From Marinobacter sp. 2_MG-2023 (GTDB lineage: Bacteria > Pseudomonadota > Gammaproteobacteria > Pseudomonadales > Oleiphilaceae): a stretch of DNA of 64,000 bases. The stretch spans positions 124,001 through 188,000 of the forward strand of contig NZ_JAUOPH010000005.1 in NCBI RefSeq assembly GCF_030546935.1, in the 5' to 3' direction. The position numbers were made by a program, and so were the translations under genes. The notes beneath the pieces are model-generated. The model was not told the origin of the DNA. It made no database searches and saw only the letters and a list, made by a program, of their open reading frames with translations. This document shows, one piece after another, positions 55,037 through 63,947 of this stretch. The first letter of the stretch is position 1; every line of letters starts with the position of its first letter.

Positions 55037-55918
55037 ATGAGTAAAACAACAGCCAGTCTGAGCGCCGGCGAAAAGCTGAACTTCCTGTTGACCAACCGCA
55101 TTCCCCGGCGCTGGTTAACATTGTTCATGGGATGGTTCAGCCGGATCGAAAGCCCGATACTGGCGCGCATCTCCATCGCAGTCTGGCAGTGTTTTGCCGA
55201 CGACCTCAGGTTGCAGGATGCCAGAACCCCGCGTTTCCGAAGTCTGATGGAGTGTTTTACGCGTCAGCTCAAACCCGGGCTTCGCCCCCTCGACATGCAC
55301 CCGGGTGTTGTTTGCAGTCCTTGTGACGCCATCGTTGGGGCCTGCGGACGCATTGAAGGCAATCGTGTGTTTCAGGCCAAGGGTTTTCCCTACTCACTGG
55401 ACGAACTGATACCGGATGCAGCGCAGGCAGCGCGTTATCGCAATGGTCAGTTTGTCACTCTGCGCCTCAAATCCAGTATGTATCATCGTTTCCATGCGCC
55501 GGTGGACTGCCATGTTTCACAGGTAGATTACGTTTCTGGCGACACCTGGAACGTTAACCCGATTGCTTTGAAACGGGTGGAAAAACTCTTCTGCAAAAAC
55601 GAACGGGCCGTTCTCGAGCTACGCCTGGATGACCCCAGATACAGCCTGACGCTGGTGCCGGTTGCCGCCATTCTTGTGGCGAGTATGAAGTTTCATTTTC
55701 TGGCCGAGCCACTGGATCTGAAATACCGGGGAGCTAATCGGATTACCTGTGACGCGGAATTCGTCAAAGGGCAGGAGATAGGGTACTTCCAACACGGTTC
55801 GACGATCCTTGTCTTTGCTTCAGAGCAGTACCAGCGCATCGCCGGAATCGATGAAGGCCACTGCATAAAAGTTGGAGAAGCATTGCTTACAGGGCACCCA
55901 TTGCCAGGCCGGGCGTGA
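55037..55918 (+). CDS. Phosphatidylserine decarboxylase family protein
   Basis: This 293 aa membrane-associated pyruvoyl enzyme of the PSD family self-cleaves at a G-S-T motif. Here GST is at 254-256 (FQHGSTILVF), so Ser255 would become the pyruvoyl group. The supporting Asp97 (SPCDAIVG) and His153 (YHRFHAP) match the D-H-S self-cleavage triad. The canonical LGST reads HGST here. The gene lies in an operon with an aminotransferase and an Mpo1-like protein and not with mscM or other usual psd neighbours, so it may be a second PSD acting on a different amino acid-headed lipid. It could also be the housekeeping enzyme; a search of the genome would tell. Confidence 0.87.
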   Translation: MSKTTASLSAGEKLNFLLTNRIPRRWLTLFMGWFSRIESPILARISIAVWQCFADDLRLQDARTPRFRSLMECFTRQLKPGLRPLDMHPGVVCSPCDAIVGACGRIEGNRVFQAKGFPYSLDELIPDAAQAARYRNGQFVTLRLKSSMYHRFHAPVDCHVSQVDYVSGDTWNVNPIALKRVEKLFCKNERAVLELRLDDPRYSLTLVPVAAILVASMKFHFLAEPLDLKYRGANRITCDAEFVKGQEIGYFQHGSTILVFASEQYQRIAGIDEGHCIKVGEALLTGHPLPGRA

Positions 55919-55971
55919 TTCCGGTCTATCCACAAAAACCGATACAGCTTTTGATACCTGAGGAAACCGAT

Positions 55972-56598
55972 ATGACCTTTCTTGAGGAATTACAAAAACA
56001 ACGATGGGATGACCACCGTTACTACCATCACAACCGGATTAACCAGTCTCTGCACTTGCTGAGTGCCTGTTGTTTTGTGGTCAGCTATGGCTTGGTATTT
56101 TTCCATCCGGCGGCTGCGGCCCTGATCGGTTGGTTGCTGGCGATGGTGCTGCGCCAGACCGGGCACTTCTTCTTCGAGCCCAAGACCTATGATGAGGTAA
56201 ACCAGGCGAGCCACGACTACAAAGAAAGTGTGAAAGTCGGCTATAACCTGAGTCGAAAAGTCGTGCTGCTGTCGATCTGGGCTGCAACGCCTCTGGCGCT
56301 GTTGTTGAGCCCGGATTTGTTTGGTGTGCTTACTCCGGCAACGGATCTGGCTGGATTTATCAGTAACACCGCTTTGGTATGGCTGTTCATCGGTATAGGC
56401 GCGGTATTGTTCAGAACCCTGCACCTGTTCAGGCTGATGGGCCCCCAGTCGGGGCTGGTCTGGATGACCAAAATCCTTACGGACCCGTTTCACGATATTA
56501 AAATCTACCAGAAGGCGCCTCGCTACCTCCTCAAAGGTGAAATGTACGACAACATGGAAGACTGGTACGACGAGCTACCCATCGAAAACAACGTGTGA
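55972..56598 (+). CDS. Mpo1/DUF962-like integral membrane protein
   Basis: This 208 aa protein has four to five hydrophobic segments. The N-terminus carries HRYYHHNRINQSLH (His15, His19, His20, Asn21, His28) and later RQTGHFFFEP (His65, Glu69). This resembles Mpo1/DUF962 proteins, whose yeast member is an iron-dependent dioxygenase in fatty acid alpha-oxidation; HxxxHH also resembles lipid hydroxylase boxes. I chose ATG 55972 with GAGGAA seven bases upstream rather than 55915. It is the third gene of the aminotransferase-PSD operon. Family assignment is by motif only. Confidence 0.72.
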   Translation: MTFLEELQKQRWDDHRYYHHNRINQSLHLLSACCFVVSYGLVFFHPAAAALIGWLLAMVLRQTGHFFFEPKTYDEVNQASHDYKESVKVGYNLSRKVVLLSIWAATPLALLLSPDLFGVLTPATDLAGFISNTALVWLFIGIGAVLFRTLHLFRLMGPQSGLVWMTKILTDPFHDIKIYQKAPRYLLKGEMYDNMEDWYDELPIENNV

Positions 56599-56614
56599 GT
56601 GCATGACGATATGA

Positions 56615-56634
56615 GAGCCACTGTACTGTGGCTC
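56615..56634. terminator. Hairpin between convergent genes
   Basis: GAGCCAC and GTGGCTC form a 7-bp stem with a six-base loop, between the Mpo1-like gene and the amphi-Trp gene. There is no T-run, so it is a weak candidate. Confidence 0.35.
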
Positions 56635-56647
56635 ATGCTGTCGGCGA

Positions 56648-56911
56648 TTATTTGATCTTGGGTGGCGTGTCCGAAATCTCTTTGGCTTTGGTTCGCCACT
56701 TAAGCCGTATTTCAACTTCCTGCTTGTCGCCTTCGTCGCTTGCGCGCACAGACACCTGAAGCAAGTTTTTAGGAGACAGAACCAGGTCGCCTTCGCTCTC
56801 CTGGAATTCCAGCTGCCCCTTCTTGATCGCTCGCCCCAGGGCTTCCAGCAGTTCCTTTGTAGACTGGCGATCCAGCAGTGAGTCGTGGCTGAACTTTGTT
56901 TTTGATTTCAT
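56648..56911 (-). CDS. Amphi-Trp domain protein of GAK-type cluster
   Basis: This 87 aa protein contains helical SLLDRQSTKELLEALGRAIKKG, then LSPKNLLQVSVRASDEGDKQEVEIRLKW with the family's invariant Trp at residue 72 (core EVEIRLKW). I recognise it as an amphi-Trp domain protein, a family named as part of the GAK (ATP-grasp, amphi-Trp, kinase) system. The ATG directly follows the TAG of the metallophosphoesterase gene, so it is the last gene of the six-gene minus-strand operon. Its biochemical role is unknown. Confidence 0.82.
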   Translation of the reverse strand: MKSKTKFSHDSLLDRQSTKELLEALGRAIKKGQLEFQESEGDLVLSPKNLLQVSVRASDEGDKQEVEIRLKWRTKAKEISDTPPKIK

Positions 56912-58243
56912 CTATCGGGCTTCCTGGAGTCGTCCGTTGCGGCCGGGCTTGAACACTTTTGCACGAGGGTAGTCGCAGCTAATGCCGACAACGCCGCGCT
57001 TTTTGTCAATCAGGGTCGCCCCGGCGCCGAAACCGTCGAGCCCCTCTCGCTGCCTGGAGTGAGCGTCAAGGGTAATATCGGCTTCTATGTGTATTAGCCC
57101 TTTTTTGAGCGTGATTCGCTGGCCAGCGCATTGGTTTATATGCCCCTGCACCAGTACAAAAATGCCTGCCTTTGTGGTTGCTTTGGTGCCCCGTTTGGTG
57201 AGGGGGAGGTCTGCATTCCGGTATTTCGTTCTGAAGGTATTGGCAAGAGGGCTGTAGTAAAAATTAAACAGGTTCTGACTTCTCAGATTTTTCTTGAATG
57301 CCCGGTTGGCATACTTGATCCCCCGCTTGGCGAGTAGCTGGGCCATGCGGTCATCCAGGCCTGCATGCAGGAACAGAAACGAGCCGCGCTGTTTCACCAG
57401 ACACATTTTTCTGAAAAACCAATTGAACTCGCCAGAGCGCTTCAGAAACAGGGAGCGACAAACCATTGCGGCGGCATAAACCTGTTGAAGTGTCAGGCCG
57501 GCTGCCGCGCAGTGTTGCTCGAACTTGTGGGTTTTGGTTTCCATCTTCGATGTTTCCCGGTCGATTCCCGCGGCGGTCAGAAACCCGGCGGCGTAGAAAG
57601 GGAAACTCTCAAACCAGTCTTCATCAGGGAATAATGCTCTGCGGCACTCATCCTCCGAGGGTACCCCTTTCTGCCATTTGGAGTTTGCGAGGTATTGCTC
57701 AAAGACTTCTTTGAACAGAGGAACGACTTTTTTCCCCATCCGGACGAAGAAATGTTGGCTTCCGACGTCATTATCACGTTCTAGCGAAAGCAAGCCCATG
57801 AGTAATCGGAGGTCATGGTTTCCTGCGAGAAGCGTGACATCTGCTTTGAGCCGGTAGAGGTGAGCGAGGCTTCGCAACAGTGCCAGGTTGCTTGGGCCCT
57901 TATCGAGACAGTCGCCGCCCACGACGATCTCTGCCGACTCACCAAACTTGGTCAGCACATATTCACAGTGGTGGTTGCCATGTCGTTTAATTACGCCAGC
58001 TGCGAGCAGTGAGGCTTCGAAAGCGTCGGCATCGGCGTGTGCATCAGAAATGAACACCACCGGTTTTTTCGGCCAGCGGAAGCTGTTTTTTTTGGAACGC
58101 TTCACGAAGGTGTTGAGAGCATTGGCATCATTGATGGAGGCCTTGTCTTCCGGCCAGGACTCCCAGTCAGACGGCAGGCGATTCAGAACATCGGTGTGAT
58201 GCTTTTTGTCGCTTATTTTGGGAATGAACTTTGGGTTGGCCAT
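56912..58243 (-). CDS. Calcineurin-like metallophosphoesterase of GAK-type cluster
   Basis: This 443 aa protein has the metal-binding motifs of metallophosphoesterases: DAH (67-69), GGDCLDKG (109-116), GNHD (141-144), and later LHAG and VQGHINQ. They predict a dinuclear-metal phosphatase or phosphodiesterase, related to PPP-type phosphatases by the GD-x-x-D-KG form. An N-terminal extension of 60 residues and a C-terminal beta-rich part (about 330-443, GHINQCAGQRITLKKG region) are extra. It lies 11 bp after the histidine phosphatase gene. The substrate is unknown. Confidence 0.88.
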   Translation of the reverse strand: MANPKFIPKISDKKHHTDVLNRLPSDWESWPEDKASINDANALNTFVKRSKKNSFRWPKKPVVFISDAHADADAFEASLLAAGVIKRHGNHHCEYVLTKFGESAEIVVGGDCLDKGPSNLALLRSLAHLYRLKADVTLLAGNHDLRLLMGLLSLERDNDVGSQHFFVRMGKKVVPLFKEVFEQYLANSKWQKGVPSEDECRRALFPDEDWFESFPFYAAGFLTAAGIDRETSKMETKTHKFEQHCAAAGLTLQQVYAAAMVCRSLFLKRSGEFNWFFRKMCLVKQRGSFLFLHAGLDDRMAQLLAKRGIKYANRAFKKNLRSQNLFNFYYSPLANTFRTKYRNADLPLTKRGTKATTKAGIFVLVQGHINQCAGQRITLKKGLIHIEADITLDAHSRQREGLDGFGAGATLIDKKRGVVGISCDYPRAKVFKPGRNGRLQEAR

Positions 58244-58254
58244 GAAGTGTGCCT

Positions 58255-58935
58255 CTAATCAATGGGGTCTATAACCTGACGGTTTTTCCAGTTCCCATAT
58301 AAGCGGGTCCAGCTTTGTTCGCGTTTGCCAATAACGACGGGTTGACCGTAAAACATACTCAGCCGCCCAATATCGCAGAGGTTTATAACATTCATATGAA
58401 AGCTGGCGTGGCGGATAGAGGCGCCGTGGCCCACAACCAACTGTATCAGGTTGTCCCCCTGGTCTAATGGAAGCGCGTTCAGGTGGGCGGCCACGCGCTC
58501 CCCGGCTTCCTTGAGGGACTCAGCCCCATCAAAAGGAAGTTTGAAATCACGGTCGGATTTCCAGCCATCAGGAAGAGGGTCGAAGCGAGGATCCAGCTTA
58601 ACGATTCTCTCAATCTCACCAACACTGAGGTTGGCCACAGCGCCGACACTTCGTTCACAGAGTGCTGAAAAACTGACGACGATGGGGGGTGCCGAGAAGA
58701 AGTTTGTCAGTTCCTGTCGGTATATTTCGGCAGTTTGCCAGGCTCTCAGCGATGTTGAACAGTGAATCTCGGCCTGGAGCCGGTAACCGGCATTGGACAG
58801 CCAGTCGCCAAAACGTTGCGCCTGCTGCCGGACCTCCTCGGCACCTATATCTGTGAGAGGGTAGGGTTGAAGAGCGCTTGGCGTGTCGGCCAGTTGCTCA
58901 TACTCACCGTGTCTGATCAGGGCGAGTGCAGCCAT
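58255..58935 (-). CDS. Histidine phosphatase family protein of GAK-type cluster
   Basis: This 226 aa protein has the RHG motif (ALIRHGEY, His9), the STSLRAWQTAEIY segment and the second catalytic histidine in VVGHGASIRHA, so it should be an active phosphoglycerate-mutase-like phosphatase with a phosphohistidine intermediate. Its ATG shares one base with the TAA of the HprK-related kinase gene (TAATG), so it is translationally coupled to a kinase. It could reverse the kinase reaction (inference). Confidence 0.9.
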   Translation of the reverse strand: MAALALIRHGEYEQLADTPSALQPYPLTDIGAEEVRQQAQRFGDWLSNAGYRLQAEIHCSTSLRAWQTAEIYRQELTNFFSAPPIVVSFSALCERSVGAVANLSVGEIERIVKLDPRFDPLPDGWKSDRDFKLPFDGAESLKEAGERVAAHLNALPLDQGDNLIQLVVGHGASIRHASFHMNVINLCDIGRLSMFYGQPVVIGKREQSWTRLYGNWKNRQVIDPID

Positions 58936-60026
58936 TAAAGAACGCCTTTTTCATGAAGCAGAGCAATGGCTCGCTCAAAATCGACTTTCCCAGCAAGTCG
59001 CCATATCTGCACACCCCTGAGGTTTTCCACATAAATATCTGCGGACCGACTTTGCTCAGGCGGAAAGCGGCCATCGGCTTGCTGGAAAAAGGGCCCCGGG
59101 CTTTTGCGCAGGCCTTCAAGTGCTTCGGGGTTTGCCCTGATATCCACGGTGCTCAAGGCCGTTGGCTCGGAAGCGCCAAGAGTCCAGTCCAGCAATACAA
59201 GGTTCTTCAGGCGTCCCGAAAGTGCGGCTTTATCTTCTCCGTATGCCTGGGGAATCAGCACGTCGTATTTTTGCTCGATATCCCATAGCTGGCCTTGGGG
59301 CATGCCCTCAAATCGCTTCCGTTCGCTCTCTGGCAGAATGGATTGCAAACGTTGTGAGTTGATCAGGGTGCCCGGATTTACCCGCGGGTGTTTGGCGAGT
59401 CCGAGAATGCGTACCTGGTCACCTGCTACCTTGAACAGAATGCGGTCATTGGAAAGAAAGCGTGTGTTGTCGGCTTCCAAGGCTTTAAGCATCAGCGTTG
59501 ATTTTCCGCCCCCGGAACTGGCCGCAATTGCGGTAACGCTGCCATCGATATTAAAGGCTGAGGCATGGCCCAGCAGGTACCCCTGCCGCTGCTGATAATT
59601 GAGAAACTGATTGTTAATAAAGTTAATAACCTGGGATATATGTTCGCGGAGATCCCCGAAAATGATGGGATCGGTCAGCGCCTGGAACATGACCATGCCG
59701 GTACGTACTTTATGAATCCAGCGGCCACCAGGGACATCGGCATAGGCTTCTTTCAGACCTAGGGAGCTGGCTTTGATGCGTTCGACGGGCGTCCAATGAA
59801 TCTTGCTGGTGTCCATGGACTTGTTGACTAGATAGACGCGCTGCTGTGTTGTGGGCGTTTCTGTCCCTGTCTCGGTCAGGCCGGAGAAGTAGTCCCTGAG
59901 TAGGTTTAAAACTCCACTGTCATCGGACAGTATCTTGAATGCCATACCATGGAAGGCCAGCGCCAGTTCTGATGTGCACCCACGCTTGGCCAGGGCAATC
60001 TGGTTGTCGTCAAAAAAATCGTTCAT
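58935..60026 (-). CDS. HprK-related kinase B of GAK-type cluster
   Basis: This 363 aa protein has a P-loop ASSGGGKST (169-177) preceded by LLGHASAFNIDGSVTAIA and followed by FLSNDRILFKV (core LGHASAF and FLSNDRI), the layout of HPr kinase/phosphorylase-like domains. I recognise it as the HprK-related kinase B family of GAK clusters. It lacks the N-terminal HprK domain, and no HPr or PTS gene is adjacent, so the target is unknown; a protein or small molecule made by the ATP-grasp enzyme is possible. ATG 60026 makes a four-base overlap (ATGA) with the ATP-grasp gene; a start at 60062 is rejected. Confidence 0.88.
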   Translation of the reverse strand: MNDFFDDNQIALAKRGCTSELALAFHGMAFKILSDDSGVLNLLRDYFSGLTETGTETPTTQQRVYLVNKSMDTSKIHWTPVERIKASSLGLKEAYADVPGGRWIHKVRTGMVMFQALTDPIIFGDLREHISQVINFINNQFLNYQQRQGYLLGHASAFNIDGSVTAIAASSGGGKSTLMLKALEADNTRFLSNDRILFKVAGDQVRILGLAKHPRVNPGTLINSQRLQSILPESERKRFEGMPQGQLWDIEQKYDVLIPQAYGEDKAALSGRLKNLVLLDWTLGASEPTALSTVDIRANPEALEGLRKSPGPFFQQADGRFPPEQSRSADIYVENLRGVQIWRLAGKVDFERAIALLHEKGVL

Positions 60027-60919
60027 CTGTTTTGCTCTAACTCGTTTAAGACATGACGACACAGCTTCTGGGCCGCGTCAATGCCGCATCCTTTGAGCGC
60101 TCCACTGAACCCACCGAAGGCAGATACTTCGAAAACCACCGGGCCCTGGTCAGTCAACGCAATATCGACGGTGGTAAAGTCCAGGCTGAAACAGGACTGG
60201 GCTTTGCGGCCAAGTTCGATCAGGTCCGGCCCGGCCTCGAAGTGCTGGTATTTTCCGCCACTGTTAATGGTGGTATTCCAGGCATTGGCGTCGCCAACCC
60301 GGGCATAGGTACACAGGTACTCTCCGCCCAGGAAGACCATGCCCAGGTCCTGCCCGCCGAGGTGAACAAATTTTTGCAGGTAGAAGAGGCCATGTTCACT
60401 TTTGAAGTCATTCAGTTTTTGCGTGTTTGCCTGCGGCCCGTCTGCCGCCTCCAGAACCAGCATGCCGCGGGCTTTCGTAGAATACAGCGGTTTCAGGATA
60501 GCTTTGCCGAACTCATCGATAGCGGCCAGCGCAGCCTCAGTGCTTTCCGTCACTCGTGTCGGGGGTAAGGGAACGCCCCCATCGGCCAAGGCCGCCGTGC
60601 CCTCCAGGCGATTGATCAGGCGTCCTACCTCCCCGGGGCTACTGAAGCAGCGGACGCCATCTGCTTCCAGTGTACTGAGCATGCGTATACGGTCGTCTGC
60701 CGCCGGTGAGTAGATTTCACTTATCTTCTTGATGATTACGCCATCGAGTTCGTTCAGCACTCTATCCCGGTAGCGCAACCGCCCTGTTTCCAATTCCAGT
60801 ACCACCTCGGACATGTCGACTACGCAGCGGAACCCGGTTAATTCCTCCAGGTGATCAGCCAATACTTCGGTTGACCATTTGCCGGGAGTTCCGATGACGG
60901 CAATCCGCTTATTAGTCAC
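60023..60919 (-). CDS. GAK system ATP-grasp enzyme
   Basis: This 298 aa protein is RimK-like and should ligate a carboxylate to an amine or thiol with ATP. The N-terminal domain starts KRIAVIGTPGKWSTE, the ATP-binding lysine segment is AILKPLYSTKARGM, and the C-terminal metal site region is VVFEVSAFGGFSGALKG. The usual E-x-N metal motif reads E-V-S here. The start is GTG 60919, nine bases after GGAGG at the end of the upstream gene, with an eight-base overlap; the frame up to 60955 lacks this. I recognise it as the ATP-grasp member of the GAK system. The substrates are unknown. Confidence 0.87.
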   Translation of the reverse strand: MTNKRIAVIGTPGKWSTEVLADHLEELTGFRCVVDMSEVVLELETGRLRYRDRVLNELDGVIIKKISEIYSPAADDRIRMLSTLEADGVRCFSSPGEVGRLINRLEGTAALADGGVPLPPTRVTESTEAALAAIDEFGKAILKPLYSTKARGMLVLEAADGPQANTQKLNDFKSEHGLFYLQKFVHLGGQDLGMVFLGGEYLCTYARVGDANAWNTTINSGGKYQHFEAGPDLIELGRKAQSCFSLDFTTVDIALTDQGPVVFEVSAFGGFSGALKGCGIDAAQKLCRHVLNELEQNR

Positions 60920-62555
60920 TAAAAATTTCCTCCAGAGGCAGTTTGTATCTTTCAAGTTTTTCGGAGTTCAGCAAGGTGACGGCTTCGAGCAGGTAAGCTG
61001 CTCGAAAGGCCAGCTTCTTTGCGAAACCTTTGTCATAAATGAATCTTGTGGATGTCGCAAATGAACGCGCTAACGCAATAGCCAACCGAACATCAAAGAA
61101 CCTATCCTCATTCGCTTTCGCGAACCTGCGTGCAAATTGATAAAGCTGTTTGATCAGGCTCATCATTTCCGCTCTGGCATTGGAGTCCATGATCGGCAAG
61201 CGATAGATTGACACCATCAGGACTGAGATGTCCTGCACATAGTCAGAGTAGGACGCGCGGTGCAGGTCAATAAAGTAGATGCGGTCCTGTAGTTCATCAT
61301 AGAGCAGGTTGTCCACATTGAAGTCACCATGAATCAATACGCAAAACGGGGGCGCGACCTGCTTCTCCAGGCTTTCCACCTGATCTATCAATTGCGTGAA
61401 GTCCGGCCGAGTCAGGCCACATAGTGTTTGTTCGTCGTTAAAAAGGGTCGGATGGGTTTGGCGTGTCTCGGGCATCCGTTGACTCAGTTGTCGCATATAT
61501 CCAGGCTCTGCCCGCTCTCGCGTCCATGAGCTTTTCCAGATTTTCCTGAGTGTCTTGTTGAGCCTGGCCAAAAGCAGGCTGGCGCTATCCCACTGACTGT
61601 TCAGTAGAAGCGATTCCAGCGTTCTGCCGGGGAGATGCTCTATCACCATCGACCCCATTTCGTCCTCATGCTCTACATGATGGGAGATTACCGAGGGTGC
61701 GACTTTGGGATAGACTTTTTTCCACTGATCGACCCCGGATATCTCCTCAAGAACTTTGTGGGCTTGCCCTTCTTTATAAACCGCCATGACTTCGCTGGAT
61801 GTGCCATATTCGGCTTTTAGCGCGGCTATGGTGCTGCCACTGCGTGTCAGTGCCAGGCGCTCAACGCCGAAGGTTGCATTGTCTGTAGTGAAGGCGTGGG
61901 CCGCATTTTTAAGCTGCTTGTAGTTTTGCAGCCGAACCGCAGGCCCGAAGTTAGCCGCGAGCAGCGCATCTGCTATTTCCGCAAGAAGATGGATCATCCG
62001 GCCAATTTGAAAGTGCACGACCTGGGTCAGCGGGTTATCGGGTGCTGAGGCGCTATCTTTCTGGCTGCTTTTCTCCTGCAAGCCAACCGTCAACTTTGAC
62101 GCTCTGCGCCCCAGTTTCAAGCCTTGGCGAGTATTGGCGTCGGCGGGATTGATCATGACCAGTGCCAGGGATTTGCGAATTCGTCGAATCAGCTTCGCGT
62201 CGCTTTCGAACTGTTTTTCAGGTGTTCCTTTCAAGCCTTCGATCTGAGTGAACTCACAGCATGCCTGCCCGAGTTGGTCGAGAAGTCGGGCAAGGCGCTC
62301 AAGCGCTTTCGATTGCTGGAAGCCCCGGCTACCAATTTGGCCTCGCTGCGAACCCATGGCGCCAGCCAGCTCGACTTTTTCCTGCAATGTTTTTCTGTAA
62401 CCCTTTCGGTTAATCAGCCGCTGTGCTGTGGCCTCGTTTGGCCGGGTTAAATAGACTTCGACTAACTCACAGTGATTTTCTACTTCAAATCGCAGAAAAT
62501 AGAGGTGCTCAAGAATTGACGCGTTGATAGGTCGTCTCACCCTGTGTAAGAACAT
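60912..62555 (-). CDS. Helical-domain / aminoglycoside phosphotransferase-like kinase of GAK-type cluster
   Basis: This 547 aa protein has two parts. Residues 1 to about 215 are all-helical and resemble PhoU repeats (for example LERLARLLDQLGQACCEF), a weak assignment. Residues about 235-547 are an aminoglycoside phosphotransferase/choline kinase-like domain, with a likely ATP-binding lysine in AVYKEGQAHKVLEE (Lys261), the catalytic loop HGDFNVDN (409-416) and the metal aspartate in FIDLHRASYSDY (Asp430). So a small-molecule kinase is likely. It is the first gene of the minus-strand operon and overlaps the ATP-grasp gene by eight bases. Confidence 0.82.
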   Translation of the reverse strand: MFLHRVRRPINASILEHLYFLRFEVENHCELVEVYLTRPNEATAQRLINRKGYRKTLQEKVELAGAMGSQRGQIGSRGFQQSKALERLARLLDQLGQACCEFTQIEGLKGTPEKQFESDAKLIRRIRKSLALVMINPADANTRQGLKLGRRASKLTVGLQEKSSQKDSASAPDNPLTQVVHFQIGRMIHLLAEIADALLAANFGPAVRLQNYKQLKNAAHAFTTDNATFGVERLALTRSGSTIAALKAEYGTSSEVMAVYKEGQAHKVLEEISGVDQWKKVYPKVAPSVISHHVEHEDEMGSMVIEHLPGRTLESLLLNSQWDSASLLLARLNKTLRKIWKSSWTRERAEPGYMRQLSQRMPETRQTHPTLFNDEQTLCGLTRPDFTQLIDQVESLEKQVAPPFCVLIHGDFNVDNLLYDELQDRIYFIDLHRASYSDYVQDISVLMVSIYRLPIMDSNARAEMMSLIKQLYQFARRFAKANEDRFFDVRLAIALARSFATSTRFIYDKGFAKKLAFRAAYLLEAVTLLNSEKLERYKLPLEEIFSD

Positions 62556-62623
62556 TTAATGGCGACGAGTTTATCAACCGCTACGCCCTTTGGATTGCAC
62601 CTTTTAAGGTTCCACCGATAAGT
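62556..62623. promoter_or_regulatory. Short divergent promoter region of the GAK-type cluster
   Basis: Only 68 bp separate the six-gene operon from the CofD-like gene, so both promoters must overlap. An inverted repeat ACCTT-TT-AAGGT lies at 62599-62610. No consensus -35/-10 pair stands out. Confidence 0.4.
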
Positions 62624-63844
62624 ATGGCAAAAAAACGTTTCATCAGTGTTACGCATAGCTTGCCACGAGGCCTGGCCAAGGGTCATGACCTGCGCCTGGC
62701 GCGGTACCTTAAAACGCCGGAACTTGGGCCCAAGATTCTCTTCTTCAGCGGCGGAACAGCGCTGAGGAATTTTTCCAGGGTGTTGGCAGATTACACCCAC
62801 AACTCTATTCACCTTGTTACACCCTTTGACTCGGGGGGCAGTTCCGCAGAACTGCGCAAAGCCTTCTCGATGCCTTCCGTTGGCGATTTACGAGCTCGCC
62901 TTCTATCCCTGGCGGATGACTCTGTTACAGGTCACCCGGACATAGCGGCACTCTTTGTCCACCGGCTGGGGAAGGAGAAGAACAAAGTGGCACTGGAGCA
63001 GAGTCTGAAGGCTTTGGTTGATGGCAGGCACCCGTTGCTTAAGGCAATTGCAGATCCCATGCGCTCGTTGATCCAAAGCTATCTGGCAGAGTTCTATCAT
63101 GAGAAGCCCGAGAACTTCGATCTTTCGGGAGCCAGTATCGGTAACTTGATACTCACTGGCGGATATCTCTTCCACAATCGTTCACTAGACCCAATCGCTT
63201 TCCTGTTCGGCCAGTTGATTAAAACACGAGGCACCGTCCGCACCACGACGGACGCGGACCTGCAATTGCAAGTCTTGCTGGAAAACGGGCGAACGATTAC
63301 CGGGCAAAATCGCTTCACGGGTAAAGAAACCGCAGAGATTGATTCGCCGATCAAGTCGATAAAGTTATGGGGTGAGACGGATGATGTTGGAGCCCTGGAT
63401 GCCTCCAGCGTCTGTAAAGAGACACGAAAACTGATCGACTCTGCCGAGCTTCTGGTTTTCCCTCCGGGCAGTTTTTATAGCAGCATCATTGCAAATCTTC
63501 TCCCTAAAGGGGTTTCCCGGGCTTTGAACAAAAACCCGGCACCCAGAGTTTATGTGCCCAGTCTGGGTGTAGATCTGGAAACGATTGGTATGACTCTGGT
63601 GGATCAGGTTCGGGTGCTGGCTGAACATTTGCCTAACAAGGCCTCCGTGAGCAGGTCCCAGAGGCCTTCGATAGACTTTATGTTGTTCGACTCTCAGTTA
63701 ACGAGTGTTTCCAATGAACAGTTGGACGAGATAGCGCAGAAATTCGGGGTTCAGATTATCGACGTAGACCTCGCAAACGACGATTCCGACACCCATCGCT
63801 ACGATGACGTCAAGCTGGCTGAGGCTTTGCTTGCACTGACGTGA
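62624..63844 (+). CDS. GAK system CofD-like protein
   Basis: This 406 aa protein belongs to the CofD/YvcK fold. The N-terminal glycine loop is ILFFSGGTALRNFSRVL, followed by LVTPFDSGGSSAELRKAFSMPSVGDLR (core PFDSGGSSAELRKAF), GASIGNLILTGGYL and VFPPGSFYSSIIANLLPKGVSRAL (core PPGSFYSSIIANLLPKG). These are the conserved CofD/YvcK sites for a phosphorylated ligand. CofD transfers phospholactate-type groups; YvcK binds UDP-GlcNAc-like ligands. I recognise this as the CofD-like member of GAK clusters. It is divergent from the operon with the other members. The reaction is unknown. Confidence 0.87.
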   Translation: MAKKRFISVTHSLPRGLAKGHDLRLARYLKTPELGPKILFFSGGTALRNFSRVLADYTHNSIHLVTPFDSGGSSAELRKAFSMPSVGDLRARLLSLADDSVTGHPDIAALFVHRLGKEKNKVALEQSLKALVDGRHPLLKAIADPMRSLIQSYLAEFYHEKPENFDLSGASIGNLILTGGYLFHNRSLDPIAFLFGQLIKTRGTVRTTTDADLQLQVLLENGRTITGQNRFTGKETAEIDSPIKSIKLWGETDDVGALDASSVCKETRKLIDSAELLVFPPGSFYSSIIANLLPKGVSRALNKNPAPRVYVPSLGVDLETIGMTLVDQVRVLAEHLPNKASVSRSQRPSIDFMLFDSQLTSVSNEQLDEIAQKFGVQIIDVDLANDDSDTHRYDDVKLAEALLALT

Positions 63845-63941
63845 TTCTCGTGTCTCTTTGATTCCATTTACGGTCATGCCTGCCGCTTTTCTGATACTTT
63901 CGGGCTCAAAGCTCACCCTGTCTGTGTAACCTGATTACGGC

Positions 63942-63947
63942 TATAAT
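63942..63947 (+). promoter_or_regulatory. Possible -10 element at right edge
   Basis: TATAAT lies about 50 bases before the window end, in the 156 bp after the CofD-like gene, with only a poor -35 (TGTCTG) at 17 bp. It may serve a gene beyond the edge. Confidence 0.3.
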
